64,000 nt of DNA from Brevibacillus ruminantium (lineage in GTDB: Bacteria; Bacillota; Bacilli; Brevibacillales; Brevibacillaceae), in contig NZ_CP098755.1 in assembly GCF_023746555.1 (NCBI RefSeq), positions 4,782,001-4,846,000 on the forward strand, written 5' to 3'. The notes under the pieces were generated by a model. The model did not search any database. It had not been told where the DNA came from and saw only the letters and a program-made list of their open reading frames with translations. Shown one piece after another: positions 51,201 to 59,628 of the stretch (the first letter of the stretch is position 1; the number at the start of each line of letters is the position of its first letter). Made by a program: the position numbers and the translations under genes.

Positions 51201-52402
51201 TCATTTCTCTCGATTTCCACTTGCATCCGATCCTTGCGCTGTATGAAACCATTTAGCCGTTCGCGCGATTTGCCCAAATACTGGGAGGTATCAGCAAAAT
51301 TCCCTTCCAGCACTTGTAATTCTGTCTGCTTTTCAATCGCCTCATGTCGATTCAAGATAGCAAGATCGGCATCCACTTCTTGCAACCGAGCCCGATATCC
51401 CTGCAAACGTTTATGAGATTCAGACAATTCCTGTTCCATTGCCCTGTATTGAGCCTGAACTTTTTCTACTTCCTTCGCTTCTTCGTCCGCTTTTGCTTTG
51501 GCATCAAGCACTTTTTCTGATGCTTGGTAGAGGAGAAAGCGATTATAGCGGTCATATGAATTCTCCAGCTTTTCCAGCTCACTCTGATGCAGCTTCAACT
51601 CTTCCAGCCGATCCGCGATCTGGTCCATATCTTCCAAAACCTCGGACAGTGGCCGCAAATCATCTTCCTGGAGCGGCGGCAGCGATTCCGTCAATATATG
51701 ATAAATAGCTGATGGCTTAAAATCTTTAGACAGCTTTGGGCTCCGCAGTTGGATGATCAGGTTCATCAAGTCCGTGAATATTTCGCTGTCATAAAAACCA
51801 AACAACGCCTTGTTCACTAGTTCTCGATACCCTTTTTGCTCCTGTACTACTTGTCCTCCGGCCCCAATCCTGGCTTCCAGTTCACGGCGGTCCAGAGGAT
51901 ACTTTCCTTTCCCCTCCAACCAGGCAACCCGATCATACAGCCAGAAATCCTGGTTTACCCGGCGGCCGTCATCCAGCAAAAATCCCCAAAAGCTTACCTG
52001 AGAAGCCCCCCTGCGCGCACGCAATCCGATACCGATCGTTTTGTATATACCTTTTTGTGGATGTTGAAATTCCATCCACAAATACCCAATCCGATCAGAA
52101 TGCTTGCCATCATCACCAAGCAAATAATACTCAATGCGCCGATCCCTCGAACCAAACGGATCCAGCCGGTGCGGCCGCTTGTCGCCGTCCAGCACAAGCG
52201 GGAGGAAGCTTTGCATCGTTACGGATTTCCCGGCACCATTTGTTCCCCGCAGGATGAGACGACCTTCCTCCAAAGAAATTTCTTCATCATCGTACACCCA
52301 AAAATTGAAGATGCCTGCCCGAGACATCTCCCATCGATTTCGCGTCTGCTTTCCTTCCGCAATACCAATGGAATCATTTTGCAATGGATTTTCAGGATGC
52401 AT
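48230..52402 (-). CDS. jetC: JetC-type SMC/MukB-like ATPase (TIGR02680)
   Basis: I chose ATG 52402 (MHPENPLQND) with AAGGGGAGGGAG upstream, 14 bases after jetB. The 1390-residue protein has Walker A LRGTNGAGKSVTM (residues about 51-63), two long coiled coils (about 270-500 and 600-1000, rich in E, Q, R, L) with a hinge-like part between (about 620-740) and, at the end, the signature FNVMSGGEKAMSM (about 1271) and Walker B IISLDEAFAGVDEEN. This is the SMC layout with both halves of the ATPase head at the ends. In Wadjet this motor extrudes DNA loops and detects small circular DNA. The length agrees with the TIGR02680 family. Confidence 0.9.
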   Translation of the reverse strand: MHPENPLQNDSIGIAEGKQTRNRWEMSRAGIFNFWVYDDEEISLEEGRLILRGTNGAGKSVTMQSFLPLVLDGDKRPHRLDPFGSRDRRIEYYLLGDDGKHSDRIGYLWMEFQHPQKGIYKTIGIGLRARRGASQVSFWGFLLDDGRRVNQDFWLYDRVAWLEGKGKYPLDRRELEARIGAGGQVVQEQKGYRELVNKALFGFYDSEIFTDLMNLIIQLRSPKLSKDFKPSAIYHILTESLPPLQEDDLRPLSEVLEDMDQIADRLEELKLHQSELEKLENSYDRYNRFLLYQASEKVLDAKAKADEEAKEVEKVQAQYRAMEQELSESHKRLQGYRARLQEVDADLAILNRHEAIEKQTELQVLEGNFADTSQYLGKSRERLNGFIQRKDRMQVEIERNEGLMSEQLHAQEDQLLELESLAREMEFAEHDIYHRYWHQHPPEEDRFVLEWKKDVARHRDAIAHAQKIAQEERDAWNSLQELEKELGAIRQERDAAELAKVESEKQTEAALQQLKEEIVQWKQQLKELAIEEGTFQRVLQAVSAISLENRNFADVKQPVIESAEQIRRQWKEQEWQLRHDMQRIEEERTALLREQQAWKESREPEPDRSSARIAARTGREAGAGAPLYAVCDFLDHWTEEERARIEGVLGACGLLDAWVASDGRLVRVKEGEEVWLAPAPAEWGYTLADVLKPVPSPESGLDEAMIDAVLRTFAWRETTDTPQFEEWDATSIWIGSSFFQLGPLHGCVTDTQPARFIGKEARRRYKQSEIERLQREIETCDKKWGELEKKASEIQRAIAQVEEDVQAFPNDKLVQERLDALSEAVHKLHAVMAQAQRMANRVREKNNQWQQLKIELAMSTEQWTRLKNLKELQMARETIQHYLDGISKLHEDWRQYQHASQTIGRLQEETVELLSEIDNETELAEELEEKYNSLQVKIESLRRHMQELGIHELVERISQLEAERKQLTRDIQSKDKDIREKENEQARLTERLDSRTRRFDELQQAVERALQQWNGEISLGLVRDWVDVSKSKVDDIESFRLCKAIYEKLQPSSAGRNRESVTSSLLDQFNAVRHLLMDYVLEAMVNDQTGRVTIVSMRDRLRPQTPSALLEEINDLITEQSGLLDEKDRQLYEEIILRSVGKTVRQRIMRAEQWIKEMNRLMAERNTSSGLKLQLQWVPKAAQSEKEMNAEQLVELLRRDARLLREDEVERMIQHFRSRIQWAKQGAQEERESLRKHIYEILDYRTWFQFMLRYKKGGEAGYRELTDSRFNVMSGGEKAMSMYIPLFAATYSRYADASPEAPKIISLDEAFAGVDEENIRDLFKLLTEMDFDYMMTSQVLWGCYDTVPSLSVVEIYRPNDADFVTLFRYRWNGKRLALLQTDEAAAASEE

Positions 52403-52416
52403 ACATCTCCCTCCCC

Positions 52417-53643
52417 TTATGCCGGATCTTCCGTTTGATAGATGCCATTCCAACGGCTCAGCACCGGAGAAATAGCGAACCGGTTTTCATGCTGCCAACG
52501 GCCCAATCCCCATTCACTCATGTGTCTGGTCAATGCTTCCGCCAATTCTGCCGCTGTCATGTCCTGATGCTCCTTGCTCCAGTATTCCTTGTGGCGTTGG
52601 CGCAAAACAAGCAACAGATTTTCCATGTCCGTCCGCCCCAATATCATCTCACCATTCTCTTCCACATACCACAGCGTCGACTCGGCATGCTGCAGCCTTC
52701 TCAATTCTCCTGCTAACAGCAGCACCAGATCGGATATAGCCGACATGGTAGGAAAAAGGTCACCATCACCAGTGGCGTCTGGATGAAAAAACAACAATCC
52801 TTCCCGGTACCGACTGCCTTCCCAGCCAAACATGGCGCGGAGCTGCTCGATCAATGACCTGCGCTGGGTAATGACATAGTACAAATCGTCTGAATCCCAA
52901 TCCTGATCGAGAATAACAGGCTCCAATAAAAGCCTCCTGTAGACTCGATGTCTTCTCCTTCTCATTTCTCCGTCCACTGTGTCCGTATAAACCATCTGGG
53001 CGTTAAGCTCATGGATGTCAGTGAAGCGTGTAAGCTCCTCAGGAAATTGACGCAGCACATATCGGACATTCGGAGTGCATTCATAGAGGACGTTGTTTTC
53101 GTCGTTGTGGGCCCAATCCTGCTCATCACCATCCACCGCGATCAGCACCCCAAGCTGCTTAAGCTTCTTCAGTGCACGCACCATCGACAAGCGGTGCGGA
53201 TATAGCTCCCAATCGACATGAAGCCCCGTTCCAACCATCTGTTCCTGGATTTGCACCACCATGTCTTTCAACAGGAATTGGTCCAACTCCGTTTTTCCTT
53301 CCAAAAACCACAATCCATACGTGAAAAAGGTATAATCCCGCGGCTCACGAAATTCCTGGAACCCCATCCACGGGTATGCCCGAAGCGGGGCCTTGTCCAA
53401 TTTTGCCATGGATCGAGTGAGGATCAGAGAAAATCCGGCGTATTCCGCAAACCAGTCTCGTAGTTCACGATACTGGTCTCGAATCCAGTAAAACAATTCA
53501 GGCTCTTCCTCCTTGGTAATCCATGGACGGTTAAGCAGAGCATGGGCACATGAATGTCGCCTTTCCCGCCACACATCGGCACCTGATCGGCCTTGCATTC
53601 GCATGCGTCGCAGTGCCCATGACCGAGTTCCGCCTCTACCCAT
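52417..53643 (-). CDS. jetB: JetB-type accessory subunit (TIGR02678/DUF2398)
   Basis: I chose ATG 53643 (MGRGGTRSWALRRMRMQG), as AAGGAGGAG lies 8 bases upstream and the start overlaps the jetA stop (ATGGGTAG). The 408-residue protein has the family start RRHSCAHALLNRPWIT, then YWIRDQYRELRDWFAEYAG and RRRRHRVYRRLLLEPVIL. It is predicted to be a kite-type winged-helix partner of the SMC motor, like MukE in the condensin. No catalytic motif is seen. Confidence 0.82.
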   Translation of the reverse strand: MGRGGTRSWALRRMRMQGRSGADVWRERRHSCAHALLNRPWITKEEEPELFYWIRDQYRELRDWFAEYAGFSLILTRSMAKLDKAPLRAYPWMGFQEFREPRDYTFFTYGLWFLEGKTELDQFLLKDMVVQIQEQMVGTGLHVDWELYPHRLSMVRALKKLKQLGVLIAVDGDEQDWAHNDENNVLYECTPNVRYVLRQFPEELTRFTDIHELNAQMVYTDTVDGEMRRRRHRVYRRLLLEPVILDQDWDSDDLYYVITQRRSLIEQLRAMFGWEGSRYREGLLFFHPDATGDGDLFPTMSAISDLVLLLAGELRRLQHAESTLWYVEENGEMILGRTDMENLLLVLRQRHKEYWSKEHQDMTAAELAEALTRHMSEWGLGRWQHENRFAISPVLSRWNGIYQTEDPA

Positions 53644-55150
53644 GAACGGTCTCCTCCTTATAAGGCACGTCAAACGATAGCGTATAGTCTGGCATGTCCA
53701 ATTTTCCGTCTTCACATACCAACGTTGTCATCTCATCGGACTGGGCCAACTGCAACCTCACTTTAATTCCCTCCGCCGTCACGAACGAACGGGAACCATT
53801 TCCCATGCAGCGACCGATCCATTGCAATAACCGCAACCTCGTTTTTGCATCTACAATACCCAATTCAGAGATACGCACCTGCTGCTTTTCGGCCATCCGC
53901 TGGACAAACTCGCGCTCCTCCTGCAGTTGCCGCTCAATGACAGCTCGTGCCGCCTGCTTTCGGCTTCCTGACTGTCTGACCGGTTCTGCCTCAGAACGTG
54001 AAAGTCTTTTCCGGCTTCGTGAACGGACAGGACGAATCTTGGGCACTTCATTCCACATGGAGATATCAGCAAGGTCAGTCGTGCGCTCATCCTCACCTTG
54101 CAGATGCCTGCTGGGAAAAAGGCCAAACACATATGCGGCGAGACAATGGGCATCGTTCAGTGAGTCCAAGCGGTCAAACCACTGGGCTACATACTCCAAT
54201 TCTTTCTTCCGGCTGATTCCGGCTCGCTTTCGCTCTTGCAGCCTCACTGCGCAGCGGACCACTTTCGCGATCGTCTCTTTGGTTGCACGCTCCAGCAGCA
54301 CAAGCTCGCTCTGCTCGTTTCCTTCTACCAGAAACCATCTCCGCAGATTTTGCCAGCCTTGCTGCAGAGAATTAGCCATCTCTTCACTTGAAAAACTGTC
54401 TTCCAACCGCGGCTTTCGCATCTCGTCCTTTACGACATGTTCCACGAACGTTTCCGCCACAATTGGGGAGATTTTAGACAGATGCCCCTCAATCTGATAA
54501 GCTTTTTTCTGCAATCCTTTGATGAAATGCTGCAAATAATCGGTCAGTTTGTCCTTCATCAGCAAAAACGCTTCCGTAGCCATCATTTGCTCCGCTTGAA
54601 TCGAGTGCATGCTGGCGATGAAGTCAGCGGCATTCTCATGCATGGTTTTAAAAGCTTGATACAGCTTCTCCCAACAAATCGCAGCTTCCCCTTCTTTGAA
54701 AAATCCGCCGCTCTCTCGCACAGCTACCAGACACTCCGCTATCGTATCCAGATAAGTCGTCTCCAGCGAACCGCCGTACCCTTTTATCGTTTCCAGCGTT
54801 TGCAGCATCCGTTCGATCTCGATAGAATAAGGCGTCAGTACATACTGACTCTTCTTTCTCATGTACTCTTCAACAGTCTGAGCTCGGCCGCCATCGTGCC
54901 TGGATGCAAGATTGCGCCAATCCTTGAGCTGTTCCAGATCAGCCTGGCACTGTTCAACTGTGTAATCTTCCAGTATCCCCCACTGCTTCACTCCCTCGAA
55001 TACCTCTTCTACTCGAAGCCAGTAGCGCAGCCGCTGGTATTCCTGATAGAAAAAACGCATCACTGCCCGATAGCGAGCGACATTATCTGCGTTTAAATAA
55101 CGAAATTCGGGAACGCCTCGCAGCATCGCTGTTGACATGGAATGATCCAT
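53636..55150 (-). CDS. jetA: JetA-type kleisin-like subunit (TIGR02677/DUF2397)
   Basis: The 504-residue protein is the first gene of the operon; GGGAGG lies 9 bases before ATG 55150. It begins VPEFRYLNADNVARYRAVMR, the sign of the TIGR02677 family, and continues MRKKSQYVLTPYSIEIERML with long helices. The C-terminal part has a charged linker (RPVRSRSRKRLSRSEAEPVR) and a beta-rich end. In the Wadjet complex it links the SMC heads as MukF does. The stop overlaps jetB by 8 bases. Confidence 0.85.
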   Translation of the reverse strand: MDHSMSTAMLRGVPEFRYLNADNVARYRAVMRFFYQEYQRLRYWLRVEEVFEGVKQWGILEDYTVEQCQADLEQLKDWRNLASRHDGGRAQTVEEYMRKKSQYVLTPYSIEIERMLQTLETIKGYGGSLETTYLDTIAECLVAVRESGGFFKEGEAAICWEKLYQAFKTMHENAADFIASMHSIQAEQMMATEAFLLMKDKLTDYLQHFIKGLQKKAYQIEGHLSKISPIVAETFVEHVVKDEMRKPRLEDSFSSEEMANSLQQGWQNLRRWFLVEGNEQSELVLLERATKETIAKVVRCAVRLQERKRAGISRKKELEYVAQWFDRLDSLNDAHCLAAYVFGLFPSRHLQGEDERTTDLADISMWNEVPKIRPVRSRSRKRLSRSEAEPVRQSGSRKQAARAVIERQLQEEREFVQRMAEKQQVRISELGIVDAKTRLRLLQWIGRCMGNGSRSFVTAEGIKVRLQLAQSDEMTTLVCEDGKLDMPDYTLSFDVPYKEETVHG

Positions 55151-55225
55151 GAAGATGAACCTCCCGTCCGACTTTTCTTATCGAATATGGTATATGGGAG
55201 TTCGGAAAAAATCCAGATTGGTAAA

Positions 55226-55257
55226 ATTTGTAAATTCATCCCCCTTTGATTTGTAAA
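55226..55257. promoter_or_regulatory. Direct ATTTGTAAA repeats in the jetA upstream region
   Basis: ATTTGTAAA occurs at 55226-55234 and again at 55249-55257, 23 bases apart, between jetA and the divergent transposase-like gene. The pair could be an operator for the defence operon, or promoter-related sequence. Confidence 0.4.
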
Positions 55258-55329
55258 GTTAATTGTGGTTTACGTTTATCGCTCCGTGTTAGAATAAAAA
55301 GGAAATAGGAATAGTAGGGAGGGAGAAAT

Positions 55330-56256
55330 ATGACACAGCGAGGATCTTGTGAGGAAGGTAGAATGTCAAAAAAACAACATTTCTGGGCCGATATTCAAAG
55401 GAACTTGGAGAAGTATAAATTATACGCCCAATACGGTGGACTTCAGTGCCAGAACCCGGAATGCAAAAGAAATGACTCATTTGCTTTCCATTCCTATTAT
55501 CGAGGTCGCAAGCGTTATAAATGCAAATGTGGGGCTACTGTCAATGATTTTTCCCAAACTCTTTTCCACCGCTGCCGTCATCCGGAACAATGGACTGATT
55601 TTATGGATTTGGTAGTTAAAGGAGCAAGCTTAGGACAAATGTCGAAACAATTAGGGCTAAGTAAGGTAACCCTTTACCGCTGGCGAAAGAAGTTTGTGCA
55701 ACTCGCAACTGATTATTATCAGGAAAAATTGCAGGGGTTAATAGTAGCCGAAGAAGTAGAGATTACCAGCCTGGAAAGACCCAAATATGTCCGGAACTCA
55801 GAAGAACTGGTGAAAGGCAATAAACAAATCTATCTTATTGTAGCCAAGGATCGACTGGACAACTTTGTATTTCAGATAAACCAGAATCGCTCGAATCTTT
55901 GGGATGCTTTTTTGAGTCAAGTTAATGACAAATCAACTATCCATTCAAATGTTCCTCTGCCCCCCCTTCCGAACAACACCGTTCTTAAAGATGTAAAGTT
56001 CTTCGGACCATCAGAAGGACATAAGACAGTAGAGAAACGTGACCGGAATAGCCCTGTCTCTCAGTTCCTTCGCCATTTTACTAACATCAGTTTGATTTAT
56101 CGAGGCTTACCAATCAATGATTTGATAGGCTTCTTAAGCCTCTTCGCTTTACAACATAAGCTAAAAAAAATTACCAGAGAGCAGCAAGGTACCCTTTTCA
56201 GATACACAATGCTGACGAACAATATGGGAGCAGCAAATAAACTGCTATTCAACTGA
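55330..56256 (+). CDS. Zinc-ribbon transposase-like protein (IS1595-like)
   Basis: The 308-residue product begins at ATG 55330 after GGGAGGGAG. An ATG at 55372 (MSKKQHFWADIQ) is also possible. It has a zinc ribbon LQCQNPECKR...YKCKCGA (residues about 50-75), a helix-turn-helix LGLSKVTLYRWRKKFVQL and a core with VAEEVEITSLERPKYV and KQIYLIVAKDRLDNFVFQI, similar to IS1595-type DDE enzymes. The end GHKTVEKRDRNSPVSQFLRH lacks a clear catalytic set. I found no terminal inverted repeats. It may be an old transposase or a domesticated one next to the defence operon. Confidence 0.6.
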   Translation: MTQRGSCEEGRMSKKQHFWADIQRNLEKYKLYAQYGGLQCQNPECKRNDSFAFHSYYRGRKRYKCKCGATVNDFSQTLFHRCRHPEQWTDFMDLVVKGASLGQMSKQLGLSKVTLYRWRKKFVQLATDYYQEKLQGLIVAEEVEITSLERPKYVRNSEELVKGNKQIYLIVAKDRLDNFVFQINQNRSNLWDAFLSQVNDKSTIHSNVPLPPLPNNTVLKDVKFFGPSEGHKTVEKRDRNSPVSQFLRHFTNISLIYRGLPINDLIGFLSLFALQHKLKKITREQQGTLFRYTMLTNNMGAANKLLFN

Positions 56257-56624
56257 CAGGTACGGGAACTGCTGAAAACTCAAGAGAAAAATAATTGTGA
56301 CGTTTTTGTGAACTCGCTAACTCAGTTACCAGACCACATTTAAGTTATATAGATGATATTTTAATTAAATTATATTATTTTATATTAATTGAAGTATAAA
56401 TGAACTTATTGTTCTGCCTCACAATAATAAAACAGTTATCGCTAAGGCTCCTCCTGCGACAACTGTTTTGCATGTTCAAATCTCATGTAACCACAGGACT
56501 AAAATCAAGAAGTCCATCCGCAGTGATGTAATTAGACGTCACTGCTTGAAGGTACAGTTCCTTTTGCTTGTGAAGGCCGGTCGAAAAAAATGCCCCGCTT
56601 TGTTCAAGCATGGGCATTGTCTTC
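56257..56624. other. 368-bp AT-rich region between two convergent genes
   Basis: No CDS is convincing. A hairpin lies at 56430-56468 (AAACAGTT...AACTGTTT plus CGC/GCG pairs). The stretch 56340-56400 is almost pure A and T. The rest resembles the degraded tail behind the argH gene. Confidence 0.4.
56430..56468. terminator. Hairpin between convergent genes
   Basis: AAACAGTT, ATCGC and GCGAC, AACTGTTT pair with one mismatch around a CTAAGGCTCCTCCT loop. T-rich flanks suit a bidirectional terminator. Confidence 0.5.
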
Positions 56625-58049
56625 CTATTCAGTACGTACCTCTTCTTCCTGCAAAGCCTCTTCCGTCCACTTTTCCAGCTCGGCAATGAAAGCCTTGGCT
56701 TTACGGATACTCTGCTCGACTTGCTTGCTGCCTGTTCCACCCAGTACATCACGCGCATCTACTACCGTACGCATGTCGATCGCCTGGTAGAGATCCTCTT
56801 CAAAGCTAGCACTGTGCTGCTTATACTCCTCTAGCGTAAGATCTGCCAGGTATTTTCCATTGGAAATGCAATACAGCACCAGCTTGCCAATCACTTCATG
56901 CGCCTGACGGAACGGCATTCCTTTCCGCACCAGATAATCGGCCAGATCGGTGGCGTTGGAGAAATCCTCTTTCAATGCCTGAGCCACACGTTCCCGGCGC
57001 ACTTCCATCGTCCGGATCATGCCAGCAAACAACTGCAAAGAGCCTTTTAGCGTATCCACCGTATCAAACATGCCTTCCTTGTCTTCCTGCAGGTCTTTGT
57101 TGTAGGCGAGCGGCAATCCTTTCAATACGGTCAAGAGGCCAATCAGGTTGCCATAGACGCGGCCTGTTTTCCCGCGCAGCAATTCCGCCACATCCGGATT
57201 CTTTTTCTGCGGCATGATTGAGGAGCCTGTACAGTACGCATCATCCAGCTCCACAAAACCAAATTCTGTGGAGGACCAAAGCACCATCTCTTCACAAAAA
57301 CGAGATAGATGCATCATCACAAGCGATGCGGCACCCAGGAATTCCAGAATAAAGTCTCGATCGCTGACGGCGTCCATCGAATTCTCATAAATCCGTGCAA
57401 ACCCCAGCTCTCTTGCTACCAGTTCGCGATCGATCGGGAACGTGGTACCAGCCAGAGCCCCGGCACCAAGCGGCAGCGTATCAATCCGTTTCAACCCATC
57501 CTGCAAACGCTCCACATCACGGGAAAACATCCCGACGTATGCGAGCAGATGATGGGCCAGCAGCACTGGCTGAGCCCGCTGCAAATGGGTATAGCCCGGA
57601 ATCATCACGTCAAAATTCTTTTCCGCTGTCTCCACCAGCGCATCCAGGAGATCGACCAGGTAAGCGACAATCTGCTTGGTTTCCCGGCGCAAATAAAGAT
57701 GCAGGTCTGTCGCCACCTGATCATTGCGGGAACGGCCCGTGTGCAATTTGCCGCCAACCGGCCCGATTTTTTCGATCAGAACTTTTTCAATATTCATGTG
57801 GACATCTTCATTCTCTACGTTGAAGACAAACGTCCCCGCATGGACTTCCTGCAAAATGCCTCGCAAGCCTTCGCTGATCTTGTCGGCATCCTCCTGCGGG
57901 ATAATGCCGCAGGCTCCCAGCATCTTCACGTGGGCCAGCGAGCCGCGGATATCGTCACGCGCCAGTTTTTGATCAAAACCGATAGAGGCCGTAAACTCCT
58001 CCACGAGCTTGTCCGTTTGTTTGGTAAAACGTCCACCCCACAATTTCAT
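56625..58049 (-). CDS. argH: Argininosuccinate lyase
   Basis: The 474-residue enzyme splits argininosuccinate into arginine and fumarate. It begins [20 protein letters not shown] and has the family signature [20 protein letters not shown] with its catalytic Ser, plus [20 protein letters not shown] and [20 protein letters not shown]. Length and all catalytic parts are normal. It lies last in an operon with a polar amino-acid importer, without argG beside it, which suggests a salvage role for imported citrulline or argininosuccinate, or simple coupling of arginine supply. The ribosome site is a weak GAGTG-type. Confidence 0.92.
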   Translation of the reverse strand: MKLWGGRFTKQTDKLVEEFTASIGFDQKLARDDIRGSLAHVKMLGACGIIPQEDADKISEGLRGILQEVHAGTFVFNVENEDVHMNIEKVLIEKIGPVGGKLHTGRSRNDQVATDLHLYLRRETKQIVAYLVDLLDALVETAEKNFDVMIPGYTHLQRAQPVLLAHHLLAYVGMFSRDVERLQDGLKRIDTLPLGAGALAGTTFPIDRELVARELGFARIYENSMDAVSDRDFILEFLGAASLVMMHLSRFCEEMVLWSSTEFGFVELDDAYCTGSSIMPQKKNPDVAELLRGKTGRVYGNLIGLLTVLKGLPLAYNKDLQEDKEGMFDTVDTLKGSLQLFAGMIRTMEVRRERVAQALKEDFSNATDLADYLVRKGMPFRQAHEVIGKLVLYCISNGKYLADLTLEEYKQHSASFEEDLYQAIDMRTVVDARDVLGGTGSKQVEQSIRKAKAFIAELEKWTEEALQEEEVRTE

Positions 58050-58074
58050 CTATGGTTCACTCCCGATTTTTTAT

Positions 58075-58803
58075 CTAGTGATTGAGCACTTTGCCCAAGA
58101 AATCCTGTGCCCGATCCGTCTTCGGATTGCTGAAAAACTCCGAAGGGGGTGCTACCTCAACAATTTTCCCCTCTGCCATAAAGACGATTTGATTGCAGAT
58201 TTCCTTGGCAAAACCCATCTCATGCGTCACAACAGCCATCGTCATCCCCGTACCTGCCAGCTTGCGGATCGCATCCAATACTTCCTTTACCATTTCCGGG
58301 TCAAGCGCCGAGGTAGGCTCGTCAAACAGCATGACCTTTGGGTCCATTGCTAAAGCACGGGCAATCGCGACTCGTTGCTGCTGTCCACCCGATAGCTGGC
58401 CGGGATAGGAGCCGAATTTTTCGCCCAAACCAAGGCTGGACAGAAGCTCTTTTCCTTTTTCCTCTGCTTCCTTTTTGCCGACACCTTTGACATTGATCGG
58501 AGCAACGGCTACGTTTTCCAATGCGGTCAGATGAGGGTACAGGTTAAACGACTGAAACACGAAGCCGATATTGGCTCTCAGCTTGTTGATATCTGTTTTT
58601 TTCTCGTGTACGGAGGTTCCATCTACGACGATCTCCCCTGCCTGAATGTCCTCCAGCGCATTGATCGTCCGGATCAGCGTGCTTTTTCCCGCACCGCTCG
58701 GGCCGATCAAGGCAAACACCTGCGATTGCGGAATCTCCAGATTGATATCATGAAGTACTGTTACCGTTCCAAAGCTTTTCGTCACATTCTTTATTGAAAT
58801 CAT
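58075..58803 (-). CDS. Polar amino-acid ABC transporter ATPase (GlnQ/ArtM type)
   Basis: The 242-residue ATPase has Walker A IGPSGAGKSTLIR, Q-loop VFQSFNLYPHLT, signature LSGGQQQRVAIARALAMD, Walker B VMLFDEPTSALDPEMV and His switch VVTHEMGFAKEI. These are characteristic of GlnQ/ArtM proteins. GAAGGAGG precedes ATG 58803. It lies 25 bases before argH. Confidence 0.88.
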   Translation of the reverse strand: MISIKNVTKSFGTVTVLHDINLEIPQSQVFALIGPSGAGKSTLIRTINALEDIQAGEIVVDGTSVHEKKTDINKLRANIGFVFQSFNLYPHLTALENVAVAPINVKGVGKKEAEEKGKELLSSLGLGEKFGSYPGQLSGGQQQRVAIARALAMDPKVMLFDEPTSALDPEMVKEVLDAIRKLAGTGMTMAVVTHEMGFAKEICNQIVFMAEGKIVEVAPPSEFFSNPKTDRAQDFLGKVLNH

Positions 58804-58865
58804 ATCGGTATGATTCCTCCTTCCATTTCCGGATGAAATATGGATCGCGCCGTCACTTTATTTTG

Positions 58866-59525
58866 CTATTCGTATACACGGTATTTCCGTTCCAAATAAC
58901 GTACGATTTGCGAAAGAGAGAAGGTGATGCAGAAATAGACAGCTGCGATGAAGGTCCAAATTTCAAGCACGCGGAAGGTGGTCGCCACCAGATTGTTCCC
59001 CACCAGGCTTAAGTCCACAACGGAAATGACCGAAGCGAGCGAAGAATCCTTGATCAGGATGATAAACTGGGAGGCAAGCGGAGGCAGTACCTTGCGGAAA
59101 GCCTGCGGAAGTATCACCAGCCGCATAGCCTGCACGTAGCTCATTCCCGACGAACGCGCTGCTTCCATTTGTCCGCGTGGAACGGATTGTATACCGGCAC
59201 GAATAATTTCCGCCACAAATGCGCCCGAGAATATAGCCAAGCCAAGGACGGCAGCCCAGAACGAATCGATGCGCAAGAATCTACCCAGTACAAAGAAAAT
59301 CCACAGCAGCAGCACGAGAAGAGGAATCCCTCGAACCAATTCCACGTATGCAGAGGCGATAAAGGAAAGAATCCGATTCCGGGAAATTCGGCACAAGCCT
59401 GCCACAATTCCGATCGGAAGGCTAAATAATAGCGCCATCGCTGAGATTTTCAGCGTTATCAGCAGCCCTTCCCAGAAAAGAGGAAGATTGTCCGCAATCA
59501 CGCCCCATTCCATTTGGTAACCCAT
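58866..59525 (-). CDS. Polar amino-acid ABC transporter permease (HisM/ArtQ type)
   Basis: The 219-residue permease has five membrane segments, the opening LFWEGLLITLKISAMALLFS and the EAA-like loop VPRGQMEAARSSGMSYVQAM. GGGGG precedes ATG 59525. It pairs with the ATPase 62 bases downstream. Confidence 0.87.
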   Translation of the reverse strand: MGYQMEWGVIADNLPLFWEGLLITLKISAMALLFSLPIGIVAGLCRISRNRILSFIASAYVELVRGIPLLVLLLWIFFVLGRFLRIDSFWAAVLGLAIFSGAFVAEIIRAGIQSVPRGQMEAARSSGMSYVQAMRLVILPQAFRKVLPPLASQFIILIKDSSLASVISVVDLSLVGNNLVATTFRVLEIWTFIAAVYFCITFSLSQIVRYLERKYRVYE

Positions 59526-59628
59526 GAATGTACCCCCATTTCCTTTGTATTTTCAGCACATACAATAAGAGAGGAAGAGCCATAATGGACCCTTCCCGCC
59601 CTTTAAGAAATGCTCGTTTATTTTTCCG

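Noticed and set aside
48432..52475. Several plus-strand frames inside jetC
   Set aside because: They are shadows of the long coiled-coil gene with no starts that fit ribosome sites.
56483..56758. A 91-residue minus-strand frame at the end of argH
   Set aside because: It overlaps argH in another frame and shows no family features.
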